From contig CAVVNF010000026.1 in NCBI GenBank assembly GCA_963749535.1, positions 62,001 to 126,000 on the forward strand: a stretch of DNA of 64,000 bases, read 5' to 3'. Positions 48,045 to 56,627 of this stretch are shown piece by piece. How positions within the stretch are numbered: the first letter of the stretch is position 1; every line of letters starts with the position of its first letter. The DNA is from Chersky-299 sp963749535. GTDB lineage: Bacteria > Actinomycetota > Thermoleophilia > RBG-16-64-13. Under the pieces are notes generated by a model. The model searched no databases, was not told the origin of the DNA, and saw nothing but the letters and a program-made list of their open reading frames with translations. Position numbers and translations under genes: made by a program.

Positions 48045-49400
48045 TCAGACTATCACCCGCCGCGTCGCTTGCCACTCCACGCGAGGGCGAAGGTTTTCCC
48101 GCCCGGAGACGGCCAGGTGACCTCTGGGTGTGGTGTGGCAAGGCGCACTGCTTGGCGATCCCAGTATCCTCAGATCGTCTCTTGCTCCCCGCCGGTCGCC
48201 GGAACGGTGAACAGGCCGGAACGCCTGTCCAAGAAGCAGCGGCAGCGTCCCCGTCCAACCCGTGCGGGCATTTGTGTGAAGTTCGAGATTCACCGCACCA
48301 TAATCGTCGTTTGCGGGAGCGGGGACGGGCACCAAAGTCATCGCTGTATGGGCGGGAATTCCCTGTAGCCGGTTGTCGGATTGATCGGGCGCTTGCGAGG
48401 CGAGAAGGCCGGGTATCGAGTCGGCAGCCAGGGCGTCGTCCAGTCGCGACAGCAGCGCCATGGGTGGCTGGGTCCGGGTGAGGAGCAATAGGCGCTCCAG
48501 ATCGTCGATCAAGAGCAGCGGGATTCTCCCGTGCCGCTCCCTCGCGTCTTGGACCTTGGAACGGAGATCCTCTACCAGGGCGCCGAGGGCATCCGTATGC
48601 GCCGGAATAGTCTCGATGAGTGACAGGAACGGCAGGACGGAGGCTTGGAGGGCCCGGTCGAGGCGGGAAAGTGTCTCGAGTTCGTCCGGACCCAGGGTGC
48701 AGGCGCGCAGGGCACCAAGGGGGATCACAGTGCCGAGGATATTCCCGAGAGTACTGATCAGACGCTCCCAGGCGCCAACGCTCCCCTCCTTTAGGGCGTA
48801 ATAAAGAACCGGACGTCCCGAGGAGAACGCCTCCCAGGCTGCCGATTCGAGGAAGGCCGTCTTGCCGACCCCCGGCCCTCCCTGCACCACGTGCAGCCCA
48901 GATCCGAACCCCCCGTCCAAACGAGCATCCAGCTCGGTCAGCCCGGAGGGAGCAAGTTCGGGTGAGCGGGCGGCTTGCTGCAGAAACCGACGCAAGAACG
49001 CGCTCGGCTCGGGGGCAGGAAGTGCGGGCTCACGCAGCGGCGCGGGCAGGCTCGGAGGGAGAGGCGCGGCTCGATCCGTATCCCGGAATAGCGCGAGTAG
49101 CTCTTCGCGCATCGACGCACGCCCGGTGCCTCTCGCTTGCCGCGCTGACGTGGGCGGCTTCCGTGGGGGAGCCTCCGATGGTGACGTGGGCTCAGGCGCG
49201 ATAGGCTCGGGCGCGGTGGACTCTTCCGGTTCCTGGCTCTGGGGATGCGCCGACGTCGCCTGGCTTGCTGCCGGGCCCTCGATAGACTTCCCGGGCGCTG
49301 CTCTTTCGGCGCGGGTGGCCGATATCAGCTCATCCAGGTAGCCGGCGAGCTCGCGCTCTTCACCGGAGCATCCGCCCCCGACAGGGCTCTCGTCAGTCAT
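48045..49400 (-). CDS. P-loop ATPase of the DnaB/KaiC (RecA-fold) type
   Basis: 451 aa from ATG 49400. Residues 1-140 are low-complexity (Pro/Glu/Ala/Ser) with a short helical segment. The RecA-like core follows: SGLTELDARLDGGFGSGLHVVQGGPGVGKTAFLESAAWEAFSSG (Walker A GGPGVGKTA), VLYYALKEGS, IPLLLIDDLERLLLL (Walker B) and AVNLELHTNARTGWTGTLPLLL, which resembles the end of the DnaB core. It lacks a recognisable primase-interaction domain, so it is not the housekeeping helicase. The last about 60 residues look unrelated and may follow an undetected frameshift. Divergent from the selenoprotein gene. Confidence 0.65.
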   Translation of the reverse strand: MTDESPVGGGCSGEERELAGYLDELISATRAERAAPGKSIEGPAASQATSAHPQSQEPEESTAPEPIAPEPTSPSEAPPRKPPTSARQARGTGRASMREELLALFRDTDRAAPLPPSLPAPLREPALPAPEPSAFLRRFLQQAARSPELAPSGLTELDARLDGGFGSGLHVVQGGPGVGKTAFLESAAWEAFSSGRPVLYYALKEGSVGAWERLISTLGNILGTVIPLGALRACTLGPDELETLSRLDRALQASVLPFLSLIETIPAHTDALGALVEDLRSKVQDARERHGRIPLLLIDDLERLLLLTRTQPPMALLSRLDDALAADSIPGLLASQAPDQSDNRLQGIPAHTAMTLVPVPAPANDDYGAVNLELHTNARTGWTGTLPLLLGQAFRPVHRSGDRRGARDDLRILGSPSSAPCHTTPRGHLAVSGRENLRPRVEWQATRRVIV

Positions 49401-49607
49401 CTCGCCTCATCCACACTTTTGCTCGCATTCGACGTCGGGCCACGGCCTCCTACGGAGGCGCGGCCGCGACCTTGTTTCCCTCTTCGTATTGAATCGGTTG
49501 GCCACCCCCTTTTCGTGAGCGCGACCGACCGTTGCTCCGAAGAGCATAATCTGGTGAATACTTCTCGTAAGTCTCGTATCTCAAGACAACTTTCGAAGGG
49601 GGTGAAC

Positions 49608-50219
49608 ATGAGCATCCAGGTACGCGTCTTCTCCGATTACATCTGACCCTTCTGCTACATCGGCACGGGTATTGTCGATAAGCTCAAAGAGGAGTTCCTC
49701 GTAGAAGATACATGGGTGAGCTATGAGATCCACCCGGAGACGCCGCCCGGGGGCGTCTTGCTTGAACGCTTGTTCGGTCCGGCGAGAGCAGAGAGGCACG
49801 AGGGCATGCGCCGCCGTTGTGCCGAGCTCGGTCTACCGTTCGAGCCGCCAACGCTCCTCTCGAATTCGCGGCTGGCGATCGAGGCCGCCGAGTTCGCCCG
49901 CGATGCCGGCAAGCACCCCGAGTTCCATAGGGCCGTACTTGCCGCGTACTTTGCCCACGGTCGAGATATCGGCGACCTCGAGGTTCTGGCCGGGCTGGCG
50001 CAGGAGGTCGGCCTCGACACCGCCTCTCTGAGGCAGGCACTGGATGCCGGCCGGTACGCCGGCAGGCATCAGGCCGCCCACGAGGAAGCTTGTAGGCTCG
50101 GAATAACAGGTGTCCCTACCTACATCTTCGCCGACGGTGCGCGAGTCGTGGGCGCCCAGCCACTTGATTCCTTCCGCCGGCTTGTCGCTGCCTACCATCT
50201 AAGGAGGGAGGTCTCGTGA
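49608..50219 (+). CDS. DsbA/FrnE-like thiol-disulfide oxidoreductase with in-frame TGA, probable selenoprotein
   Basis: ATG 49608 has GAAGGGGG at 5 bases. The frame reads MSIQVRVFSDYI, then TGA (49644-49646, residue 13), then PFCYIGTGIVDKLKEEF and on unbroken to TGA 50219, giving 203 aa. FrnE/DsbA proteins have CPWC or CPFC exactly here, so TGA replaces the nucleophilic Cys, giving U-P-F-C with the resolving Cys at 16. The remaining family features are intact: WVSYEIHPETPPGG, LPFEPPTLLSNSRLAIEAAEFARDAGK, GITGVPTYIFADG. A SECIS-like hairpin follows the TGA. The frame overlaps the UspA start (GTGA). A Cys-to-stop sequencing error is the main alternative. Confidence 0.75.
49659..49679 (+). promoter_or_regulatory. 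bacterial SECIS-like element
   Basis: ATCGGCA (49659-49665) pairs with TGTCGAT (49673-49679), seven pairs including one G-U, around the 7-nt loop CGGGTAT. The loop begins 20 bases after the TGA and exposes GGU, as in known bacterial SECIS elements that bind SelB, where the apical loop carries a GG and lies roughly 16-37 nt downstream of the UGA. Confidence 0.65.
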
Positions 50220-50635
50220 ACACCATCCTCGTCGGGGTCGACGGTTCCGAACACGGAGACGCCGCTCTTGTCTTCGCGGCTGAGGAGGCCGCACTCCGTG
50301 GGGCTAGCCTCCTTATCGTCTGTGCCTGGGAACCTCCTATGGCGATCGCCCCGCTCGGCGTCTACACCGCGGAAGCGTTCGAGAGCTTAGGAGAGAATTC
50401 GGAGAACATTGTGCGCGCCGCGGTCGCCCGGGTCGCCGAGATGCAGCCGAAAGTCGTCTGCGAGGGCAAAGCGGTGGAAGGTCAACCGGCCGCGGAGCTC
50501 CTCAAGGCAGCAGAGTCGGCGAACATTATCGTGGTCGGAAGCAGAGGGCATGGAGGTTTCGCCAGTCTCTTGCTCGGTTCAGTGACTCAGCAGGTCGTCC
50601 ACCACGCCCGTTGTCCGGTCGTCATCGTGCGCTAG
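50216..50635 (+). CDS. universal stress protein A-family protein
   Basis: 139 aa, starting at GTG 50216 and overlapping the selenoprotein stop by 4 bases. It begins ILVGVDGSEHGDAALVFAAEEA and has the ATP-binding motif GSRGHGGFASLLLGSVTQQVV near the end. It is translationally coupled to the DsbA/FrnE-like gene, suggesting joint use in redox or stress response. Confidence 0.9.
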   Translation: MNTILVGVDGSEHGDAALVFAAEEAALRGASLLIVCAWEPPMAIAPLGVYTAEAFESLGENSENIVRAAVARVAEMQPKVVCEGKAVEGQPAAELLKAAESANIIVVGSRGHGGFASLLLGSVTQQVVHHARCPVVIVR

Positions 50636-50693
50636 GGGGTCGACACGGAAGTACAACGCCGGTACCAAGGCTGCCAAGCGTCTTGTCACTGAG

Positions 50694-50722
50694 TTGCGGC
50701 TCTCCAAGGGCCAGAATACAAT
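50694..50722 (+). promoter_or_regulatory. sigma-70-like promoter upstream of the radical SAM gene
   Basis: TTGCGG at 50694-50699, a 17-base spacer, and TACAAT at 50717-50722; the gene starts 188 bases downstream. Confidence 0.35.
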
Positions 50723-50910
50723 AAGAAACGTGTTGCACGGCGAACGGCGGCCCATGAGCTGGCGCAGGCCGATGGAGAGGCTTCTCGTCAGGCTCGACGG
50801 ATGGATGATTTGCACCGCACGGAGCACACGGGCATGACGGAACACGCGGCCACCAGCTTGACGGGCGGGCGTCATTCGGGTTACTAGATCCGTACCTTGT
50901 GGGAGTGGAG

Positions 50911-52359
50911 ATGCGCATCACCTTCATCGAACCGGTCGCGCCGGGCTTGCACATCTACAGCTTCATGAAGCTTCCCAGATTTGGCCTTCCCCTCCTCGGC
51001 GCGCTCCTCAAAGAGCGCGGTCACGACGTGCGCATCTTCTCGGAGAGCCTGACGGAGGTGGACTGGAACCGCGTTCTCTCGTCCGACCTGGTCGGCGTCT
51101 CGACCATCACTCCCACCGCGATGCACGCCTATCGCTATGCAAGGTACGTGAAAGAAACGGGGATCCCGACGGTCATGGGCGGACCGCATGTGACCTTTCT
51201 GGCGGATGAGGCTTTGGACTTCTGCGACTATGTGGTCCGGGGAGAGGGGGAGCGGACTCTTCTCGAGCTGGTCGAGTGCCTGGAAGGGAAGGGCTCTCTG
51301 GAGAATATCCGAGGGCTGTCGTATCGGGCCGACGATGGCCGTACCATTCACAACCCTTCTCGGCCCATGCTCAGGTCGATCCGCGATCTTCCCTGGCCGG
51401 ACATGAGTCTCGTGGCAGGCGCGGAGAAAGTCACCCCGTTTCCAGTCCTTGCTTCGCGCGGTTGCCCCTATGGCTGCGAGTTCTGCTCAGTAGTACTCAT
51501 GTTCGGACGCAACGTGCGCACAGCGGAGCCCACAGAGGTGGTCAAAGCCCTGAAGAAGGCGAGTCCCAAGAGGATCTTCTTCTACGACGACAACTTCTTT
51601 ATCAGTAAGAAGCGGGGAGTCGAATTGCTCAAGGAGATGATCCGGCAGGAGCTGAGCGTCCCCTTCTTCGCTCAGATCCGAGCGGACTCGATCTGTAAGG
51701 ACGGGAAGGTCGATCGCGACTTGCTGCGCCTCATGTGGAGCGCCGGCTGGCGTCTCGCCCATTTGGGACTCGAATCCATCAACCCGGCCGCGCTCAAGGA
51801 ATACCACAAGGAATCGAGTGTGGATGACATGGCCGGCGGGCTGGAGGCTTTGGCCGAGACCGGGATCAAGACTCACGGCATGTTCATCTTCGGAGCCGAC
51901 TCCGACACTCGAGAATCTCTTGCCAAGACGACAGATTTTGCGTTACAGCATGGCCTGAGCAGTGCTCAGTTCGCTGCGCTGACTCCACTTCCGGGCACAC
52001 CCCACACGGCGCAGCTGGAGGCCGAGGGCCGTATCCTCACGCGCAATTGGACCCTCTACGATGGTTTCCATGTGGTCTTCTGGCCCAAGCAGATGACTCC
52101 CTACGAGCTCCAAGAGGAGATGATGAAGGCCAACAAGCGTTTCTATGCTCCGTGGCGCATTTCGGCCATCCGTCCCACCGCCCCCGTGTACCGGAAGCAC
52201 CGTCTGCAAGGGTACCTCATTAGCCGGGCCTGGGAACATGTGAGGGAGAATCGGGACTTCCTTTCCGAGCTCAAGGATCTCTCGGAGTCGTCTGCTCCGC
52301 CGCGGCCGGGCTCCGCCGTGGTAGCGGCGAGCGTGGCCGCCTGGGGCGCGGGGGAGTAG
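50911..52359 (+). CDS. B12-binding-domain radical SAM protein
   Basis: 482 aa from ATG 50911 (GGAG at 5 bases); GTG 50899 is in frame. The N-terminus has a cobalamin-binding Rossmann region (LLGALLKERGHDVRIFSESL, VGVSTITPTAMHAYRYA, TVMGGPHVTFLADEAL). The radical SAM cluster is CPYGCEFC (Cys185, 189, 192). The core continues with KRIFFYDDNFFISKK and HLGLESINPAALKEYHK. Members act on lipids, tetrapyrroles or peptides (BchE/HpnP-type). The specific substrate is not visible. It stands alone, with no operon partner. Confidence 0.85.
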   Translation: MRITFIEPVAPGLHIYSFMKLPRFGLPLLGALLKERGHDVRIFSESLTEVDWNRVLSSDLVGVSTITPTAMHAYRYARYVKETGIPTVMGGPHVTFLADEALDFCDYVVRGEGERTLLELVECLEGKGSLENIRGLSYRADDGRTIHNPSRPMLRSIRDLPWPDMSLVAGAEKVTPFPVLASRGCPYGCEFCSVVLMFGRNVRTAEPTEVVKALKKASPKRIFFYDDNFFISKKRGVELLKEMIRQELSVPFFAQIRADSICKDGKVDRDLLRLMWSAGWRLAHLGLESINPAALKEYHKESSVDDMAGGLEALAETGIKTHGMFIFGADSDTRESLAKTTDFALQHGLSSAQFAALTPLPGTPHTAQLEAEGRILTRNWTLYDGFHVVFWPKQMTPYELQEEMMKANKRFYAPWRISAIRPTAPVYRKHRLQGYLISRAWEHVRENRDFLSELKDLSESSAPPRPGSAVVAASVAAWGAGE

Positions 52360-52522
52360 AATCAGCCTCCAGCAGGGGAAATCTCCGCTAAGTGCGGTCG
52401 CGACCGTCCAGCCGGTTGATTGCCAACAAGGGTTTCGCCATCTGGGTCCCTCCTCAGGCACCCTTGCCTGGATCCGCTAAGCAAGCCGGCTCTACCGCCG
52501 GCTGTCGACCTTGTTGGTTGGA

Positions 52523-53629
52523 ATGACCCTAAACGAGGCCTACAGAATACTGGGCGTCGCGCACGGTGCCACGGCAGCGGAGGTCAAGGCCGCCTACAGG
52601 CGCTCGGTGGCGCTGAATCATCCGGACAAGGGTGGTGACGCCGCGGAGTTCATCCGCGTGCGTGCTGCATACGAGATCATCGTCAGCTATCTCAAGGCCG
52701 GGCTTGGGGATGAGGATGTCCCTGTTCCCGCGGGGCTTCGCGAGGTCATTGACAGCATCGTCGGCGACTTCCGCGAGCACATGCGATGGACTGAGAACGA
52801 GACACTCGCGCACCTTGGCCGCCTGGACAGGAACATGCAGGATTACCTCTCCAAAGCTACCCGGGCAGAGCTCCGCCAATTCAGCTCCACTTTCAGCGCT
52901 TCGTGGAATGCGACCATCTCTCATCTGTTCGCTCGGTGCAACGACCGTTGCGATCAGATACTCCAGAGTTACGAGAGCTGGTATAGCAGGAGCACTCAAG
53001 CGGTCTTCGATCAGATGTATCTGAAGGAAGTAAGGAGCTTCATGTGGCGGCCGAGGTTCTACTTGTATCTGCTGATCCTTTGGGCCGTCGTGGCGGTGCC
53101 CGCTTTTGTCTTGGGTACCGACGGGAGAGGGTTAGGACTTTGGATCGCGGTGGCGTTGGTGATCGCGATGGCCGTGCTGGCCTTTCTTCTCTATCGGCGG
53201 GATTGCAGGCGTAAGCGGAAGGTTCGGGAGAGGGTCGAGCCTTTGAGCGTGGTTCCGTTCGGCCTGAAGGGGGACGCCCGGTTCCAGGCAGAGATCGCTC
53301 TGCGCCGGGGACGTCAGGCGACCGCCGGTCTAGGCGTGACCGGGCTCATGCTCGGCGATGCCGTTGCGGTCGGCCTGGGCGGACCCGCGGTCGGTGCCGT
53401 GGCGGGGCTGCTGCTGGGAGGAGTGCTCGACCGGGTGTTCAACCCCACTAGGCAACTGCGCGCCGCCATGGGGCAAGAGTTGGCCCAATTCATGGAACTG
53501 GCGCGGATACAGGTGCCGCGGTATGTCCTCGAGGTCCATGAACAATTACTGGACGATGTTAGAGATCTGATCGTCGCCAGCTACGAGGCCAGGGTGAAGG
53601 AGACGGTCAAGCTTCTCGCGGCTGGCTAG
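52523..53629 (+). CDS. J-domain (DnaJ-like) membrane protein
   Basis: 368 aa from ATG 52523. Residues 1-60 are a J domain with HPD at 33-35 (VALNHPDKGGDAAEFIRVRAAYEII). A helical region follows. Two TM helices come next (YLYLLILWAVVAVPAFVL and LWIAVALVIAMAVLAFLLY). After them is a glycine-zipper segment (LMLGDAVAVGLGGPAVGAVAGLLLGGVLDRVF) that could insert in or pack against membranes. It probably recruits an Hsp70 partner to the membrane. No dnaK or grpE is nearby. Confidence 0.75.
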   Translation: MTLNEAYRILGVAHGATAAEVKAAYRRSVALNHPDKGGDAAEFIRVRAAYEIIVSYLKAGLGDEDVPVPAGLREVIDSIVGDFREHMRWTENETLAHLGRLDRNMQDYLSKATRAELRQFSSTFSASWNATISHLFARCNDRCDQILQSYESWYSRSTQAVFDQMYLKEVRSFMWRPRFYLYLLILWAVVAVPAFVLGTDGRGLGLWIAVALVIAMAVLAFLLYRRDCRRKRKVRERVEPLSVVPFGLKGDARFQAEIALRRGRQATAGLGVTGLMLGDAVAVGLGGPAVGAVAGLLLGGVLDRVFNPTRQLRAAMGQELAQFMELARIQVPRYVLEVHEQLLDDVRDLIVASYEARVKETVKLLAAG

Positions 53630-53691
53630 GGCAGGCCGTCATCGCCTTGGCCTTCCAGCAGCCCGGTCAGCTATCTGCCGCCAGGACTCCG

Positions 53692-54411
53692 CTAGGCGGT
53701 CACCACAGGCGACGGGGCATCCTGGAAGGGATGCGTCCGAAGTACGAGCGAGTACAGGTACGGGTAGTTGGCCTTGAGGTGTTCGGCGTAAGTCAGCCAC
53801 TCCGCGGCCAGCTGCGTGTAGGCTCTCTGCGTGTCGCTCGCCAGGTGCGCCTTGTCCGAGCGAGGCAGGTCGAGTAGCGACCGCCGGGCCTCCAACTCTT
53901 CCTGCAGATGGAAGATCGCCCAGAGGAGGTCGGCGAAACGGTCATGCTCCAAGAGATTGGGGTTCTCGAGAAGTCTGAGCAGGAATCCACGCTTTTCGAG
54001 CAGATAAGATTTGAGACCCTCCAGATCGATGTGCTCGAGGTCGACCTGGCAGTCGAGCGCTCGCGCATAGGCAGCGGCCTCGGCGAACTCACGTCTTCCC
54101 CAGTGGGCGTTCAACGCGAGTCGTGACTTGATGGCGGGCGCGGCTCCCAAGCCGGGCAGCAGTTCCCCGAGCAGATGTGTTCCCAACTCGCTGAAGAACG
54201 CTCCGACGACCATGTTGAGCTTCTGGCGGATAGCCTGTTTTTCTCTGCGGGACAGCACTCGCTCAATGACCACGCCCACGATCAGCACTTCCAAAGGGAG
54301 GAAGGCTATGTTGCTGACTAAGAGCAGGAATAGTTGCCGGGCGTCGCCGAAAGCCAGATAGTCGACTGCGTACAGAACGATGGACGTCCCCAAGAGAGCG
54401 GCACCGATCAT
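53692..54411 (-). CDS. two-TM membrane protein of unknown function
   Basis: 239 aa. TM helices at about 1-20 (IGAALLGTSIVLYAVDYLAF) and 28-50 (LFLLLVSNIAFLPLEVLIVGVVI), then a helical cytosolic region (REKQAIRQKLNMVVGAFFSELG, EALYARALDCQ-like stretches). In-frame sequence extends to a CTG at 54441 (LSRSDKRWLG) just behind AAAGGTAGG, so the true start may be 10 residues upstream. Family not recognised. Same strand as the UspA gene 40-70 bases upstream. Confidence 0.65.
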   Translation of the reverse strand: MIGAALLGTSIVLYAVDYLAFGDARQLFLLLVSNIAFLPLEVLIVGVVIERVLSRREKQAIRQKLNMVVGAFFSELGTHLLGELLPGLGAAPAIKSRLALNAHWGRREFAEAAAYARALDCQVDLEHIDLEGLKSYLLEKRGFLLRLLENPNLLEHDRFADLLWAIFHLQEELEARRSLLDLPRSDKAHLASDTQRAYTQLAAEWLTYAEHLKANYPYLYSLVLRTHPFQDAPSPVVTA

Positions 54412-54483
54412 ACCCAGCCAGCGTTTATCGCTACGGCTCAGATCAGCCTACCTTTGTTCCGGATTGTTTGGTGCGTGGAATCG

Positions 54484-54882
54484 TCAGCGGGCGAGGAGCA
54501 CCGGCACCTTCGCGTAGCGGAGCACTCGCTCGGCGGTCGATCCGAGGAGAAGATTAGGGAACGTTCCCCGGCCACGGCTACCGATCACGATCAGGTCGGC
54601 CTGATGCTCGTCGGCGGCGGAGAGGATACCCTGGGCGGGCACGTCATCCGGGATGGCGACCTGGGTCGGGATACCCAGTTTCGCGTACGAGTCGAGTACG
54701 GGCGCGATCATGCGGCGCACCTCGCTCGGTTTTGCCATGGCCGGCATGTTGCCGAAAGCGTGGCAGATGACGATGGTGGCCCCGTACTTCTCCGCGATGC
54801 TCGCGGCCAGAGCTGCCGCCTTCAGTGCGCCCTCTGACCCGTCGTAGCCGAGCAGGATCTTGCGGAACAACACTTCTTCCAT
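54484..54882 (-). CDS. universal stress protein A-family protein
   Basis: 132 aa from ATG 54882, preceded by GGAGG at 6 bases; the longer frame to 54912 is less likely. ILLGYDGSEGALKAAALAASIAEKYGATIVICH, then the ATP-binding motif VIGSRGRGTFPNLLLGSTAERVLRYAKVPVLL. Second UspA in the window, unrelated in position to the first. Confidence 0.88.
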   Translation of the reverse strand: MEEVLFRKILLGYDGSEGALKAAALAASIAEKYGATIVICHAFGNMPAMAKPSEVRRMIAPVLDSYAKLGIPTQVAIPDDVPAQGILSAADEHQADLIVIGSRGRGTFPNLLLGSTAERVLRYAKVPVLLAR

Positions 54883-55014
54883 GCACGCCTCCGATGCCGG
54901 CATCTGACACATCGCACACTATAGCCTTCCCGGCCTCCGATTCTCAACACCCTGCCGCAAGCGTGGGACGGCTGAGCCGCCGGCTCCCAGGCTATAGCGC
55001 GGTATACTTCGCGC

Positions 55015-55413
55015 ATGGAAAACGGCGACGTTCACGAGAAGTACGGCACGATGGCCATCCGGGACAACCGTCTTGAGAGGTGGCCCAATCCCGCGCCGGA
55101 ACGGCCATACCTCATCTCAATGGACATTCCGGAGTTCACATGCTTGTGCCCAAGGTCTGGCTACCCGGATTTCGCCCTCATCAAGATCCGGTACCAGCCC
55201 CGCGATTTCGTGGTGGAGCTGAAATCGCTGAAGTTGTACATCAACGGGTATCGCGATCGCCCCATCTCCCATGAGGCGGCGGCCAATCGGATCCTTGACG
55301 ATCTGGTGAGTCTGCTCGATCCGCGATGGATGAGGGTGATCGCAGATTTCACAGTTCGAGGCAATATCAAGACGGTGGTCAGGGCAGAGCACGGCTCCAG
55401 GGAGTGCGCATGA
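55015..55413 (+). CDS. queF: NADPH-dependent 7-cyano-7-deazaguanine reductase
   Basis: 132 aa. The catalytic Cys45 and Asp52 lie in FTCLCPRSGYPDFALIKI, followed by the family block SLKLYINGYRDRPISHEAAANRILDDL. This is the short, single-domain (B. subtilis-type) QueF. It reduces preQ0 to preQ1, so the pathway goes to queuosine. ATG 55015; its stop overlaps the queC start by 4 bases (ATGA). Confidence 0.93.
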   Translation: MENGDVHEKYGTMAIRDNRLERWPNPAPERPYLISMDIPEFTCLCPRSGYPDFALIKIRYQPRDFVVELKSLKLYINGYRDRPISHEAAANRILDDLVSLLDPRWMRVIADFTVRGNIKTVVRAEHGSRECA

Positions 55414-56117
55414 CTGCCGACGTGACACCGATGGTGAGCGGATCCGCTGAGCCGACGCACTGCCTGCTCTTGAGCGGCGGCCTTGACTCGACCACCTTGG
55501 CCGCGTGGCTCAGGGAGCAGCATTCGGGTGAGCCGGTCGAAGCGTTCACGTTCCTCTACGGGCAGAAGCACGCGGTGGAGTTGGACGCGGCTCGCGCTGT
55601 GGCTGCAGTTTACGGGATGTCTCATCATCTCGTGGAATTGGCACCCATCCGTGGATCGGCCCTCACCGACTCAGAGATCGCTTTGCCGGAAGACCGCGAC
55701 TTGGCTGCGGTCGCTGGCGTGGCCCCGTCGTATGTGCCCGCGCGCAACCTCCTCTTCCTGGCCCGCATGGCCAGCCTCCGCGATGCGTTCGGACCCGGCA
55801 CCCTGTGGCTCGGCGTTCACCACGACGATCACACCGGGTATCCAGACTGCCGACCCGAGTTCGTGGAGGCGGCCGATGGGGCCGTGCGACTGGGTACCCG
55901 GTATGGCTTGCGAGTTGCGGCACCCTTCGTCCACTGGTCAAAAGCAGAGATCATTCGCTGGGGACTCGAGCATCACGTGCCCTATGAGCTGACTCATTCG
56001 TGCTACCAGGGCCGTCGTCCCGCCTGTGGAGTCTGCGACACCTGCCAGGCCCGGCTGGCCGCATTCGCGGCCGCGGACGCCAATGACCCGATCGCCTACG
56101 CTTCTCGTGCGACTTAG
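55410..56117 (+). CDS. queC: 7-cyano-7-deazaguanine synthase
   Basis: 235 aa from the ATG at 55410. PP-loop SGGLDST at 22-28, PARNLLFLARMASL and the C-terminal zinc site Cys198, 206, 209, 212 (CYQGRRPACGVCDTC). Converts 7-carboxy-7-deazaguanine with ammonia and ATP to preQ0. In the queF-queC-queD-queE unit. Confidence 0.95.
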   Translation: MTADVTPMVSGSAEPTHCLLLSGGLDSTTLAAWLREQHSGEPVEAFTFLYGQKHAVELDAARAVAAVYGMSHHLVELAPIRGSALTDSEIALPEDRDLAAVAGVAPSYVPARNLLFLARMASLRDAFGPGTLWLGVHHDDHTGYPDCRPEFVEAADGAVRLGTRYGLRVAAPFVHWSKAEIIRWGLEHHVPYELTHSCYQGRRPACGVCDTCQARLAAFAAADANDPIAYASRAT

Positions 56118-56159
56118 CACCGAGCCGACCAGGCGGCGAAGCGCGAGCGGAGGAAGAGC

Positions 56160-56522
56160 ATGAAGACTTCAGTGACCTCTGTGACGACCTTCGCCGCCGC
56201 CCATCGCCTTCCGGACCACGAGGGGAAATGCCGTGATCTGCACGGTCACACATATACGCTTGAGGTGAGCGTGAGCGGAGTCCCGGAGCGGGAGGGCCCG
56301 TCTGCGGGCATGGTGATGGACTTCAGCGATCTTCGCGAGCGGGTGACGAAGCTCGCTCTTGAGCCTTTGGACCACAAGTTCCTCAACGAGGTCGTCGATT
56401 TTGTGCCGACGGTGGAAGCCATCGCCGGCTGGATCTTCGCCCGTCTTGAGTCGGCTGGGCTGCCGGTAGTCCGGGTTCGCCTGTATGAGGGGCCCAACAG
56501 CTATGCCGAAGTCAGCGCATAG
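56160..56522 (+). CDS. queD: 6-carboxy-5,6,7,8-tetrahydropterin synthase
   Basis: 120 aa. Zinc ligands His15, His28 and His30 and the catalytic Cys24 are in place (AAHRL, CRDLHGHTY), with later VMDFSDLR and PLDHKFLNE. Converts dihydroneopterin triphosphate to CPH4. ATG 56160, 42 bases after queC. Confidence 0.95.
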   Translation: MKTSVTSVTTFAAAHRLPDHEGKCRDLHGHTYTLEVSVSGVPEREGPSAGMVMDFSDLRERVTKLALEPLDHKFLNEVVDFVPTVEAIAGWIFARLESAGLPVVRVRLYEGPNSYAEVSA

Positions 56523-56627
56523 GGCCCGAGTCCTCCGCACGTTACCGATCGTGACGAACTTCCATCGAGATAGTCGGCACCGCGTTGATGAGACTCATCG
56601 CCTAGGTGCTCCCAAGGTCTGACCCTC

